NCBI RefSeq assembly: GCF_003047295.1
Contig: NZ_PZYZ01000006.1
Location: 124,001-188,000 of the forward strand
Origin: Nocardioides sediminis
Lineage (GTDB): Bacteria > Actinomycetota > Actinomycetes > Propionibacteriales > Nocardioidaceae
Direction of reading: 5' to 3'
Length of the DNA: 64,000 nucleotides
Notes under the pieces: model-generated
What the model saw: the letters and a program-made list of their open reading frames with translations, nothing else
Told to the model about the DNA's origin: nothing
Databases searched by the model: none
Made by a program: the position numbers and the translations under genes
In this document: positions 17,340 to 26,377 of the stretch, piece after piece
How positions within the stretch are numbered: the stretch's first letter is position 1
Layout of the letters: every line of letters starts with the position of its first letter

Positions 17340-18290
17340 ATGTGCCGAGTGCTCGCCTACATCGGGCCCGAAGTTCCCCTCGAGAGCCTGCTGCTCCGGC
17401 CGGCGAACAGCCTGGTCAACCAGGCGCTCGACCCTGAGCTCTACCCGGACCTCCACCTGGCCGGGTGGGGTTTCGGGGTCTGGAGCGAGCACCTGCTCAA
17501 GCCGGAGGACCCCTTCCTGTACCGCCGGCCCATGGCCGCCTTCTACGACGACAACGCCGAGCACATCATCCCGAGCCTGCAGGCGAGCACGATGCTCGGT
17601 CACGTTCGAGCCGCCAGCTATGACTCGAAGGCGGTCCTGGTCGACGAGAACTGCCATCCCTTCTCCTTCGACGAGACCCCGTGGATCATCGCCCAGAACG
17701 GCTACGTCCCGAACTGGCTGCTGCTGCAGCGAGAGCTGCTGCCGCACTGCAAGGACACCTACCTGAAGCAGATGCGAGGCACGACGGACACGGAGTTCCT
17801 CTACGTGCTCCTGCTCTCCCTGCTCGAGGGCGACAGCGACGAGGACGTGCAGCGGGCGGTCGAGGAGGTGCTCCGGCTCGTCGCCCAGGCGATGAAGGAC
17901 CTCGACCTCCCCGGCCTGACCAAGCTGAAGATGGCCCTGGTGTCGCCGAACCGGATCATCGGGGTCAACGTCGGTCTCGGACACCGGGGCGAGACCAACC
18001 CGGCCGGGGACTGGAAGAAGCTGCGCGAGTCCGGCCCGGGCACGGACGACTTCGCCCTCTCGATGCTTCTCGAGCCGATGCACCTGTTCCTGGGTTGCCA
18101 CGTCCAGGACGGCGACGAGGGCTACGACTTCGAGGCGTGTGACGAGGCGGACGCGACGGTCGCCGTCTTCGCCTCCGAGGCCCTGACGGAGGGCGCCGAC
18201 GGCTGGTCCTCCCTCGAGTTCGGCGAGATCGCGTTCCTCGAGAGGAAGGGCGGGCGCGTCACCAGGACCGTCAACAGGTTGGCGGTCTAG
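17340..18290 (+). CDS. Class II glutamine amidotransferase-like protein
   Basis: The 316-residue product begins MCRVLAYIG. The Cys2 N-terminal nucleophile (exposed after Met removal) is the signature of Ntn-type class II amidotransferases. Other conserved positions are GHVRAAS for the glutamine-site arginine, 'FSFDETPWIIAQNGYV' for the NG oxyanion motif, and GTTDTEFLY for the D/E glutamate-binding loop. It lacks a synthase domain, like the YafJ/EgtC-type family that hydrolyses gamma-glutamyl amides. No ergothioneine genes lie beside it, so the substrate is not assigned. Confidence 0.88.
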   Translation: MCRVLAYIGPEVPLESLLLRPANSLVNQALDPELYPDLHLAGWGFGVWSEHLLKPEDPFLYRRPMAAFYDDNAEHIIPSLQASTMLGHVRAASYDSKAVLVDENCHPFSFDETPWIIAQNGYVPNWLLLQRELLPHCKDTYLKQMRGTTDTEFLYVLLLSLLEGDSDEDVQRAVEEVLRLVAQAMKDLDLPGLTKLKMALVSPNRIIGVNVGLGHRGETNPAGDWKKLRESGPGTDDFALSMLLEPMHLFLGCHVQDGDEGYDFEACDEADATVAVFASEALTEGADGWSSLEFGEIAFLERKGGRVTRTVNRLAV

Positions 18291-18453
18291 GCGGGCCGCT
18301 CGCGCGCCTCTGGCCCTTGCCCTTGCCCTTGCCCTTGGCCGCCGAGCGGCGCCGTGGCGTTCGATCGCTGGTGGGATCCAGAGCGGCCATGGCGAACAGC
18401 ATCAGGTAGATGCCGGTGGGGAAACCGAGGACGAGAACGAGGGCTTGCAGCAT
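18271..18453 (-). CDS. Small single-helix membrane protein with Lys-Gly repeat tail
   Basis: A 60-residue reading frame starts ATG 18453 with GGAAGG six bases upstream. The first 26 residues form one membrane helix (LQALVLVLGFPTGIYLMLFA), followed by a basic tail with KGKGKGKG encoded by four copies of a hexanucleotide. It overlaps the 3' end of the class II amidotransferase gene by 20 bases in convergent orientation. The helix-plus-basic-tail layout and ribosome-binding site favour a real gene, but no family is recognised and the repeat could be chance. Confidence 0.42.
   Translation of the reverse strand: MLQALVLVLGFPTGIYLMLFAMAALDPTSDRTPRRRSAAKGKGKGKGQRRASGPPRPPTC
18314..18337. repeat. 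Four tandem copies of CCCTTG
   Basis: The hexanucleotide CCCTTG is repeated four times without error. On the minus strand it encodes the Lys-Gly repeats in the tail of the small membrane protein. In-frame six-base units can change copy number without breaking the frame. Confidence 0.85.
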
Positions 18454-18630
18454 CGGGGACCTTCCGGCGAGGGAGTTGGTCCTCGCGGTACCCGGGGTGC
18501 GGGTGTGCATCCATTTCCGGCTCGCCCGTGACAGTCTGCTCGTCCCCGACGCTGTCATGGGTCGACTTGCCGATCTGGCGGGGGCGCGACGCGCCTCCGC
18601 GGCCGGTCGGTCTGTGGGAACGTTCCGGTC

Positions 18631-19374
18631 ATGATCTGGTCGAGAGGTGGTGGGTCCGTCTCGGGTCCGCTGCTGGTCCTGGTGCCGGGGCTCGGTGCCA
18701 CCGCCGACGTCTTCGCTGGAGTCGAGCGGGTGCTCGCCGACGTGTGGCCCGGCGGCTGGCTCGCGGTCGACCTGCCTGGCCATGGCCGCAGCGCGTGGGA
18801 CCCGCCGTACACCTTCGGTCGTCATGCCGAGGCGGTCCGATCGTTGCTTCCCGAGGGCCGTGACCTGATCGTCCTCGGCCACTCCATGGGCGGCGTGGTG
18901 GCCCTGGAGCTGGCCGGCCGCGCGAGTCCGACGCCGGCTGCGGTGGTGGCGTTCGGGGTGAAGGTCAGCTGGCCCGCGGAGCACGTCTCGGGCGCCGCAC
19001 GGATGGCGGCGCGTCCGGCGACCCACTACGCCTCGCGTACGGAGGCCGTCGACCGGTACGTGAGGCTGGCCGGGTTGACCGGGCTCGTGGAGGCGTCCGA
19101 CCCGCTGACGGAGTCGGGGGTGGTCGAGACGCCGCAGGGTTGGCGGGTGTGCCAGGACCCTGCGACGTTCGGGGTCGGCGTGCCCGACATGGTCGGACTG
19201 CTTGCTCGGGCCGGGTGTCCCGTGGTCCTGGCGCGCGGAGAGAACGACCCGATGGTGTCGGACGCCGACCTGCGGGCTCTCGTGAGCGAGCCGGTCACGT
19301 TGCGCGGGCTCGGCCACAACGCGCACGTGGAGGATCCGGCGGCGGTGGTCGAGCTGGTCCTTCCCTTCGTCTGA
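18631..19374 (+). CDS. Alpha/beta hydrolase
   Basis: The 247-residue protein has a complete hydrolase triad pattern: nucleophile S85 in GHSMGG, an aspartate in ARGENDPMV and a histidine in 'LRGLGHNAHVEDP'. The oxyanion loop VPGLGATAD and the strand 'WLAVDLPGHGRS' are canonical. It resembles the MenH/carboxylesterase group, but no substrate can be named. It starts ATG 18631. It is convergent with the secreted copper-oxidase gene, 13 bases apart. Confidence 0.88.
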   Translation: MIWSRGGGSVSGPLLVLVPGLGATADVFAGVERVLADVWPGGWLAVDLPGHGRSAWDPPYTFGRHAEAVRSLLPEGRDLIVLGHSMGGVVALELAGRASPTPAAVVAFGVKVSWPAEHVSGAARMAARPATHYASRTEAVDRYVRLAGLTGLVEASDPLTESGVVETPQGWRVCQDPATFGVGVPDMVGLLARAGCPVVLARGENDPMVSDADLRALVSEPVTLRGLGHNAHVEDPAAVVELVLPFV

Positions 19375-19387
19375 GGCAGCGATGGGC

Positions 19388-21619
19388 TCAGGGGATCCGG
19401 ACCCACGTGCCGACGCTCGGCGTTCCGTGCTGGTCGAGCGCGAACAGCAGCCACGGCCCGGGAACGGTCGTGCCGCGATCGGCCGGGATGGTCACCCGGT
19501 AGGCGTTCTCGCCCGCCGGGACCGACTCCAGGGCCACGCGGCGCTGGTCGGAGTTGATCGAGTGCGTCGCGGTCCCCACCCGGACCAGCGCGAACGAGGC
19601 GACCGGCGCGTCCGTGGTGACGGTGAGGGTGGCACCGGCTGACACCTCGGCGGGGACGCCGCCGGTGATCGAGGGCCGGGGGCGGAGGGTGCCGTCGGGC
19701 CGGAGGAGGTACGGCGGCGTGAAGATCTCGACGTCGGGATGATTCGTCTGGCAGGTCCAGCACAGGCCCCCGCCACCCGCCAGCACGCGGCCGTCGGCGA
19801 GCAGCAGCGAGAACGAGTGGTACGTCCGCGGGATGGACTCCGTGGCCAGCTCGGTGAACAGCCCGGTCTCCGGGTTCCACAGCTCCGCCGCCCGGACCGC
19901 GCCGGTGTCCAGGAACAGCTCCGCTCGTTGCATCCCCCCGGTGACGACGACCGAGCCGTCGGGCAGCACGACGCTGTTGGCGAAGGTCCGCGGCGCCGCC
20001 ATGTCACCGACCCGGCGCACCTGGACCGGTTGGCCGAACCCGGCCGTGATGTCGATCGTGTACGCACGCGAGGTGGCGAGGCGCGCGGTGCCGTCGTAGT
20101 GCTCCTGGTAGTTGGGCCCACCGCCGAGGGTGAGGATCTTGCCCGCGTCGTACATCACGGCGTTGCCGCCCATCATCACGGGCGCGTCCGCCCGGTCGCC
20201 CGCAGGGACGGTGGTGCCGTCCCCCGAGGTCCCGAACCAGTTCATCCGGGTGCTCGGGCCGGCATGGAAGACGCGGCCGTCCGACACCGGGAAGAGCCAG
20301 GGGAGGTTGTCCCGGTGCGACGCCTCCCAGTCGGGAGTGAGGATGGAGTCGACCGGCACCCCGTCGAGTCGGCGCCACGCGGTCCCGGCCGCGTCCATCA
20401 CCTCTCCGTCCTTGTCGCTCGGGCCGCCGCTCCACGAACCCCCGACGGTGAAGAGCCGACCGTCCGAGAGGGTCACGGAGGTCTGGTAGCCCCGCGGGAT
20501 CGCCATCTGCGGCCCGGCGCTGAACGTGTCTGTCCGGGGGTCGTAGATGGTCGTGTTGGACGCGCCGGACCCACCGGTGATCACGACCCGGCCGTCGGCC
20601 AGGACCGACAGCCCCGTGCAGAACATCTCGTGGCCCGTGTCGGCGACCTCTCGCCGACCGGCGTTGACGCCGCTGCCGACGTCGAGGATCGAGACCTGCG
20701 TCTTGCCGCCGTTGGTGGTGTCGAGCGTGAACCCGTCCGCGGCCACCCCCGCGAGCGTGAGCACCTTGTCGTTCGGGAGCAGGATGGCCGTCGTCGGGAC
20801 GATCGGCAGTCCGATCGGGTCGCTCCACCGTCCCAGCGGTGTCGGCGGCGGCGTCGGTGTCGGCGTCGGAGACGACGACGGTGACGAGGACGGGGACGCC
20901 GACGCGGGCGGGGGAGACGGTGGTGGAGGGGGCGGCGGCTCCACCGGCGGCGCCCCGAGCAGGTCGATCTCTGCTGCACCGACGACCACGTCTCGCCTGC
21001 TCGCCCCCGACCTGACGCTGAGCCGGATGCGTCGCGCCGGGACGGGCGAGAAGGTCGCGGTCTTGGCGTGCGCCGTGTCCGCCCAGCGGCCGTGGGTCAC
21101 CCGTTGCCACGTCCGCCCCTCCAGCCGTACGTGGATGGCGTAGCGCCCGATGCGCCCCAGGGGCTTCGGCGCCGGGGTGTAGCGCAACGCCGACACCACG
21201 GTCGCGCCGTGGAGGTCGATCGTGAGCTGCTGCAGACGGAGGATCCCGGCCCGGTCAGTGCCGGGGCGCGGCGCTGCAGGGCGCCAGGCCGTCCGCGCAC
21301 GGCCGTCGAGGGCCTTCATGGCCCGTTTCCGGGCGGCGGCCCTGGCACGCCGGCCCGGCCGGCCCGGCGGCGACATGGCCGTCCACCGCGAGCTGTCGAG
21401 GGTCGGCGCGGGGGGCACGGACGCGGCCGCCGGCACCGCCACGAGCGGCATCGACCCGTGACCCTCAGGATGCGTCCCGTCGTGCACGCCCGGGCCGGGG
21501 CCACCGGGTGGCGCGTCGTCGCGCTGCACCGCGACCGCGCCGATGCCGGAGACCCCCAGGGCGACCACGACGACGAGGCCTCCCGGCCCCGCAGCCCACC
21601 GTCTGAGCGCACTCCACAT
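19388..21619 (-). CDS. Secreted galactose oxidase-like copper-radical oxidase
   Basis: The product has 743 residues. An N-terminal signal or anchor helix (about 12-30) precedes a galactose-binding-like (F5/8C) module (about 75-222), a Pro/Ser/Thr linker (about 225-262), a seven-bladed Kelch propeller, and a C-terminal all-beta domain (about 640-743). All active-site residues of galactose oxidase are present by motif: C334 and Y378 (the thioether pair; FCTGLSVL and RGYQTSV), stacking W396 (GGSWSGG), and copper ligands Y600 and H601 (TYHSFSLLL) with H686 (ATHSINSDQRR). It should oxidise primary alcohols or aldehydes to give H2O2 outside the cell. The ATG 21619 is chosen since it begins the signal. 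Its substrate could be a glycan or, as in related GlxA proteins, a cell-wall polymer. Confidence 0.92.
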   Translation of the reverse strand: MWSALRRWAAGPGGLVVVVALGVSGIGAVAVQRDDAPPGGPGPGVHDGTHPEGHGSMPLVAVPAAASVPPAPTLDSSRWTAMSPPGRPGRRARAAARKRAMKALDGRARTAWRPAAPRPGTDRAGILRLQQLTIDLHGATVVSALRYTPAPKPLGRIGRYAIHVRLEGRTWQRVTHGRWADTAHAKTATFSPVPARRIRLSVRSGASRRDVVVGAAEIDLLGAPPVEPPPPPPPSPPPASASPSSSPSSSPTPTPTPPPTPLGRWSDPIGLPIVPTTAILLPNDKVLTLAGVAADGFTLDTTNGGKTQVSILDVGSGVNAGRREVADTGHEMFCTGLSVLADGRVVITGGSGASNTTIYDPRTDTFSAGPQMAIPRGYQTSVTLSDGRLFTVGGSWSGGPSDKDGEVMDAAGTAWRRLDGVPVDSILTPDWEASHRDNLPWLFPVSDGRVFHAGPSTRMNWFGTSGDGTTVPAGDRADAPVMMGGNAVMYDAGKILTLGGGPNYQEHYDGTARLATSRAYTIDITAGFGQPVQVRRVGDMAAPRTFANSVVLPDGSVVVTGGMQRAELFLDTGAVRAAELWNPETGLFTELATESIPRTYHSFSLLLADGRVLAGGGGLCWTCQTNHPDVEIFTPPYLLRPDGTLRPRPSITGGVPAEVSAGATLTVTTDAPVASFALVRVGTATHSINSDQRRVALESVPAGENAYRVTIPADRGTTVPGPWLLFALDQHGTPSVGTWVRIP

Positions 21620-21727
21620 CGCGGCCCCCCGCCCTGTGTGTGGTTCGAACGATAGACGTGGCGCCGACCGGGGGCATGCCCCATTCACGGGAGATCCGGG
21701 TGGTGCTGGCTGCCTCCGCCCGAGCCC

Positions 21728-22861
21728 TCACCGGCGCAGCAGCAGGTGGCCGTCGGGGTCGAGGTCGATCCGCGACCCGAAGCGCCTGCTGGCGTTGCGA
21801 AGTACCCGCTGGAGCCACTCCGCGTCCTGTCGCGTGGCCGGTTGCAGCCGCATCCGGCGCGACTGCAACGGCACCATCCGCAGCTGGTTGAGACCTCCGG
21901 CGGGGTCCAGCGATGCGACGTACAGGAGCCTCAGGTCCCCACGGAACCGCTCGTGGCCCCCGATTCCCTCGTAGTCGTTGATCAGGTCGCCGCAGCCGTA
22001 GAGGACCAGCCGGTCGTGATAGACCTCGGCCGGACGTGGGTGGTGTGAGGAGTGCCCGTGGACGACGTCGACGCCGTTGTCGACGAGCTGATGGGCTAGA
22101 CGGACCTGCTCGCGCGGGACCTCGTACCCCCAGTTGGATCCCCAGTGGACAGACACGACCGCGATGTCGCCGGGCCGCTTCGTCCGGCGCACGAGCTCGC
22201 TGAGCGCGTCGCCGTCGGCCCGGGAGTCCTCGCTGAGGACGGCGACTCCCGGGTGTCCCGGCGCTGCCGCCCAGCTGCGCGGGACACCGCTGGAGGGCGA
22301 TCCCACCGACCAGACCAGGACCCGACGGTCCCCGGCGCTGAGCGCGACCGGGCGCCATGCCTGCTGCTCGTCGCGTCCCGCGCCGACGGGTCCCAGACCC
22401 GCCTGTGTCAGTACGGCGAGGGTGTCCTCCAGGCCGCGGACGCCGAAGTCCAGCACGTGGTTGTTAGCGAGCGTGCAAGCGTCGAGCCGGGCGGCGGTGA
22501 GGCAGGAGACGTTGCCCGGGTGCATCCGGTAGAGCACGGCCTTGTCGGGCTGGATGTCGTCACTCGTGGTGATGCTGGTCTCCAGGTTGGCGATGCGGAG
22601 GTCCGGGGCGAGGTCGTCGAGGACCTGCAGCGCATCACCCCATGGCCATGAGAAGTCAGCCGGCCGCGGGATGGGACCGGACGCTGCCTCGGCCAGCGCG
22701 ACGTACTCCCCGGCACCGGCGACGTAGCGCTCCCACAGGCGGGGATCACCCGCCGCTGGCAAGACCTGATCCACACCCCGCCCGGTCATCACGTCACCGG
22801 TCAGGCACAGCACGACCACGCTCCCCATCGTGGCACTCACCGGCCGCGCAAGGGTGGTCAC
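21728..22861 (-). CDS. CapA/PgsA-like metallophosphoesterase family protein
   Basis: The 377-residue protein is of the poly-gamma-glutamate synthesis (CapA) family, a calcineurin-like fold. Metal-site motifs are LTGDVM, ANLETSI, LANNHVLDFG, VSVHWGSNWG and HGHSSHHPRP in the expected order. Many members have no link to capsule and may act on phosphoesters. There is no signal peptide or membrane helix, unlike surface-anchored CapA. The start is GTG 22861 or ATG 22828 (MGSVVVLCLTGD). The latter begins directly at the first core strand. No capsule synthetase gene is nearby. Confidence 0.88.
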   Translation of the reverse strand: MTTLARPVSATMGSVVVLCLTGDVMTGRGVDQVLPAAGDPRLWERYVAGAGEYVALAEAASGPIPRPADFSWPWGDALQVLDDLAPDLRIANLETSITTSDDIQPDKAVLYRMHPGNVSCLTAARLDACTLANNHVLDFGVRGLEDTLAVLTQAGLGPVGAGRDEQQAWRPVALSAGDRRVLVWSVGSPSSGVPRSWAAAPGHPGVAVLSEDSRADGDALSELVRRTKRPGDIAVVSVHWGSNWGYEVPREQVRLAHQLVDNGVDVVHGHSSHHPRPAEVYHDRLVLYGCGDLINDYEGIGGHERFRGDLRLLYVASLDPAGGLNQLRMVPLQSRRMRLQPATRQDAEWLQRVLRNASRRFGSRIDLDPDGHLLLRR

Positions 22862-22869
22862 GTGTCGGG

Positions 22870-23309
22870 CTATCTGCGTCGGTGGAACCTGATGTCGCCG
22901 TTGGGGAGGCGGTCGTGGAGGTATCGGTCGTCGTGTGCCCGGTGGTGATGGTGGTTGCAGACGAGCACGGCGTTGTCGAGGTCGGTGCGGCCGCCGGTGG
23001 ACCAGGGGTCGAGGTGGTGGGCGTCGGACCAGGTGCCGGGATGTCGCATCCGTCGCGCGGCAGGTGGTGTCGCGGATCAGGAGGGCCTTGCGCTGGCCGG
23101 GGGAGAACAGCCGGCGCGGTGGATGGCGTGGGCCAGCGCCGCCGCGCCGCCGCGCCGTCGCGCATCGCTGCAGCGAGGACCGGGTGGTCGCGGTCCAGGA
23201 CGGTGGCCAGGGCCAGGTCGGCCCGGGCGTCGGCGAACCGCGTGCGCGTGGTCTTGGTCAGCCATCCCGCGGCGTCCTTGGTCGCGGTCGCCACGGCGAG
23301 GTCGCCTTG
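22870..23309 (-). pseudogene. Degraded DUF222/HNH endonuclease (13E12-type) remnant
   Basis: Reading leftward, the fragments KDAAGWLTKTTRTR and ARADLALATVLDRDHPVLA match the DUF222 N-terminal region. RLFSPGQRKALLIRDTTCRA, RDGCDIP and GTWSDAHHLDPWSTGGRTDL continuing to NHHHRAH match the HNH nuclease end. Each fragment lies in a different frame, giving at least three frameshifts, and about 200-250 residues of the middle are missing. The stop is TAG at 22870. Full members are 400-500 residues and multicopy in actinobacteria. This copy is dead, and the 520-base gap it occupies holds nothing else I can see. Confidence 0.8.
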
Positions 23310-23381
23310 CGGCTACTGACGCGCTCATCGCGGCCGACGAGGACGTTCGATCTTGTCTGGCCGCGTTTGATGGACGGAGGG

Positions 23382-24569
23382 TCACCGGTGGGTGGCGGTG
23401 CGGGCGGTCTCGAGGACGAAGCGGTCCCAGGGGCGTCTCGGGTCGCGCCCGGTGAGGGTGACGATTCGTCGCAGCCGGTAGCGCATGGTCTGCGGGTGGA
23501 GGTGCAGAGTGGCTGCCCCTTCGGCTGCTGACCCGGTTCGCAGATAGGCGTCGAGCCCCTCGATGAGATGCTCCGAGCCTGGTCTTGTCACCGAGCCGAG
23601 CACCGTGGCAGTGACTCTTGCCGGGTCGGCCGTGGGACGTGCGGCGAGCAGCGCGAGGACCTGGGCGTCCCCTTCGAGGAGAACCGCTCGGTCGGTGAAG
23701 GCGCGGTCGGGGGCGAGTGCGAGTGCATCGGTCGCGAGGCGGTGTGCCGCCGGAGTCTGGGTGAGGTCTGTCAGCTCAATGAGGCACCCGCGCAACCGCC
23801 GCTGCTCCAGCTCCCCATGGACGCGGGCAGTGAGCTCGTGCGGCAGGAGGGCGACGCCGCGGGATCCTCGTAGCGCGGTGAGCACCCTGGGTCTCTCCGC
23901 GTCGCAGCCGGGGCCGCCGGGTTCGACCAGCGACATGATGAGGTCCTCGAGGGCGGGCTGGGTGATGGTGCTCATGGGGGCGCCGGCTTCGACGACGAGG
24001 ATCGCCGGCGGTGAGGGGAGGGTGACTCCGAGGGCCATGGACCGGTCGCCGAGGGCGGCCGCGGTGGCCTGTCGGCCGTCCAGGAGGTCGTCGAGGAAGT
24101 CGGCGAGGGCGCGTTGGTGGTCGCCGGTCATGCGTTGAGCGGCTGCGGTGTAACCGGTGTAGAGGGCTTCGGACAGGGCGTCGACGCTGGCCAGCCAGAG
24201 ACGGGTCAAGGCCATCACGTCGTCGACGGCGAGCTGGTTCTCGCCGCGCTCGACGACCAGGTCGATCGCGCGAGCCGCGGCAACCCGGTATGCGCGCAGC
24301 ACGACGGGGAGGGGGCGTCCGTCCATGGCCCGGGCGGCTCCGATGCCCTTGAAGCGGTTCAGGTCGGCGGCGTCCAGAGCGGTGCCGCGGACCCAGAGGT
24401 CGAGGATGCGGGCGGTGGCCCACCCTGCGATGGCACCGACTTCGTCGAGCTGCTCGGGCGCCAGGGCTCGGTAGGCGGGTATCTCGTCGGTGACCGCTGC
24501 GACGAGGGTGTCCACGGTGGTGGGCAGGTCGGCCATGATCCGTTGCTGCACTTGCTGCCGCACGCTCAC
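23382..24569 (-). CDS. PucR/CdaR-type transcriptional regulator
   Basis: The 395-residue regulator has a C-terminal PucR-type helix-turn-helix ('HLHPQTMRYRLRRIVTLTGR') preceded by the GGDEF-like CdaR domain and an N-terminal helical sensor region. The pattern fits the actinobacterial group that controls catabolic operons. GTG 24569 is chosen because AGGAG lies six bases upstream. A longer open frame exists without similarity. It is divergent from the FAD-dehydrogenase/metallo-hydrolase pair with a 148-base gap and very probably regulates it (inference). Confidence 0.9.
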   Translation of the reverse strand: MSVRQQVQQRIMADLPTTVDTLVAAVTDEIPAYRALAPEQLDEVGAIAGWATARILDLWVRGTALDAADLNRFKGIGAARAMDGRPLPVVLRAYRVAAARAIDLVVERGENQLAVDDVMALTRLWLASVDALSEALYTGYTAAAQRMTGDHQRALADFLDDLLDGRQATAAALGDRSMALGVTLPSPPAILVVEAGAPMSTITQPALEDLIMSLVEPGGPGCDAERPRVLTALRGSRGVALLPHELTARVHGELEQRRLRGCLIELTDLTQTPAAHRLATDALALAPDRAFTDRAVLLEGDAQVLALLAARPTADPARVTATVLGSVTRPGSEHLIEGLDAYLRTGSAAEGAATLHLHPQTMRYRLRRIVTLTGRDPRRPWDRFVLETARTATHR

Positions 24570-24717
24570 CCGGGACTCCTTCGGTCCTCGGCATTGTAAG
24601 GCGATGACAACAGGCGTGCGCGGTGCCTGCGCAGGCTGCTTGCCCGAGTAGTCAGCGCCGGTGAGGCTGGAGTCACCCATCAACTGGGGCGGTACGTCGT
24701 CCCGAGTCAGGAGTGTC

Positions 24718-26367
24718 ATGGACAACGACGCCATCGTCGTAGGAGCCGGTCTCGCGGGACTGGTCGCAGCCGCCGAGCTCGCCGATGCCGGCAAGCACGT
24801 CCTGCTCCTGGACCAGGAATCCGAGCAGTCGCTGGGAGGGCAGGCGTTCTGGTCCCTCGGTGGGCTGTTCCTGATCGACAGCCCCGAACAGCGCCGGATG
24901 GGCGTCAAGGACTCCCTCGAGCTCGCCACCCAGGACTGGTTCGGTTCCGCGCAGTTCGACCGCCCCGAAGACCACTGGCCCCGCCGGTGGGCCGAGGCAT
25001 ACCTCGACTTCGCCGCCGGGGAGAAGCGGTCCTGGCTGCGGCAGATGGGCCACCGGTTCTTCCCCGTCGTCGGGTGGGCCGAGCGCGGCGATGGTCGCGC
25101 CGACGGTCACGGCAACTCCGTGCCGCGCTTCCACCTCACGTGGGGCACCGGCCCCGGGGTCGTCGCGCCGTTCGAGCGGCGCGTCCGCGAGCACGCCGAG
25201 GCCGGCCGCATCGTGTTCCGGTTCCGGCACAGGGTCGACGCCCTGGTCACCCAGGACGGGGCGGTCACTGGCGTGCGCGGCGCGGTCCTGGAACCGTCGT
25301 CGGTGGACCGCGGAGTGGCCTCGTCCCGCGTCGAGGTCGGTGAATTCGAGTACGCCGCGCAGGCGGTGCTGGTGACCTCCGGCGGGATCGGCGGCAACCA
25401 CGACCTGGTCCGCAAGGCCTGGCCCGCCCGCCTCGGGGAGCCGCCGAAGCGGATGGTGGCCGGCGTCCCCGCACACGTCGACGGCCGGATGCTGGAGATC
25501 ACCACCGCCGCGGGCGGCACGATCATCAACCCGGACCGGATGTGGCACTACACCGAGGGCCTGAGGAACTGGGACCCGATCTGGGACAACCACGGCATCC
25601 GCATCCTTCCCGGCCCCTCGTCGCTGTGGCTCGACGCGGAAGGGAACCGGCTGCCCGCACCGTACTTTCCCGGCTTCGACACGCTCGGCACCCTCAGGCA
25701 CCTGATGGGCACGGGCTACGACTACTCCTGGTTCGTGCTGACCCAGAAGATCATCGAGAAGGAGTTCGCCCTGTCGGGCTCCGAGCAGAACCCCGACCTC
25801 ACCGGCAAGGACCTCAAGCTCCTGCTGTCACGGGTCAAGGCCGGCGCTCCCGGCCCGGTCGAGGCGTTCAAGCAGCACGGTGAAGACTTCGTCGTGGCCG
25901 ACACCCTCCCCGAACTGGTGGCCGGGATGAACAAGCTCACCGACCAACCCCTCGTCGACGCCGACCGGCTGCAGCGCCTGATGGAGGCCCGGGACCGGGA
26001 GATGGACAACGACTTCACCAAGGACGCCCAGGTCACCGCGATCCGGGGGGCACGCAGCTACCGCGGTGACAAGCTCATCCGGGTCGCCACACCCCACAAG
26101 CTGCTCGACCCGGCCGCCGGCCCACTGATCGCGGTGCGGCTCAACATCCTGACCCGGAAGACCCTCGGCGGGCTGCACACCGACCTCGACGGCCGGGTGC
26201 TGGATGCCGCTGGGGAACCCGTCCCCGGGCTGTACGCCGCGGGAGAGGTCAGCGGCTTCGGCGGCGGGGGGATGCACGGCTACAACGCCCTGGAAGGCAC
26301 CTTCCTCGGCGGCTGCCTGTTCTCCGGCCGCACCGCAGGGCGCGCCGCCGCCACCCAGGTCGGCTAG
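24718..26367 (+). CDS. FAD-binding dehydrogenase, 3-ketosteroid dehydrogenase/fumarate reductase-like
   Basis: The product has 549 residues. The N-terminal FAD dinucleotide motif is VGAGLAGLVAAAELADAG with a terminal acid in LLLDQE. The second FAD motif near the C-terminus is GLYAAGEVSGFGGGGMHGYN, which closes the flavocytochrome c/fumarate reductase fold. 'LGGQAFWSLGGLF' is typical of the KstD-like actinobacterial 'FAD-binding dehydrogenase' group. Real 3-ketosteroid dehydrogenases have specific Tyr residues I could not place, so the substrate is open. ATG 24718 has AGGAG six bases upstream. The downstream metallo-hydrolase starts 11 bases after the stop. Confidence 0.9.
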   Translation: MDNDAIVVGAGLAGLVAAAELADAGKHVLLLDQESEQSLGGQAFWSLGGLFLIDSPEQRRMGVKDSLELATQDWFGSAQFDRPEDHWPRRWAEAYLDFAAGEKRSWLRQMGHRFFPVVGWAERGDGRADGHGNSVPRFHLTWGTGPGVVAPFERRVREHAEAGRIVFRFRHRVDALVTQDGAVTGVRGAVLEPSSVDRGVASSRVEVGEFEYAAQAVLVTSGGIGGNHDLVRKAWPARLGEPPKRMVAGVPAHVDGRMLEITTAAGGTIINPDRMWHYTEGLRNWDPIWDNHGIRILPGPSSLWLDAEGNRLPAPYFPGFDTLGTLRHLMGTGYDYSWFVLTQKIIEKEFALSGSEQNPDLTGKDLKLLLSRVKAGAPGPVEAFKQHGEDFVVADTLPELVAGMNKLTDQPLVDADRLQRLMEARDREMDNDFTKDAQVTAIRGARSYRGDKLIRVATPHKLLDPAAGPLIAVRLNILTRKTLGGLHTDLDGRVLDAAGEPVPGLYAAGEVSGFGGGGMHGYNALEGTFLGGCLFSGRTAGRAAATQVG

Positions 26368-26377
26368 CGTCCGCACC

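Noticed and set aside
21640..21660. TGGTTCGAACGATAG as a possible tRNA T-arm
   Set aside because: No acceptor, D or anticodon stem can be drawn around it. It sits in the upstream region of the copper-oxidase gene.
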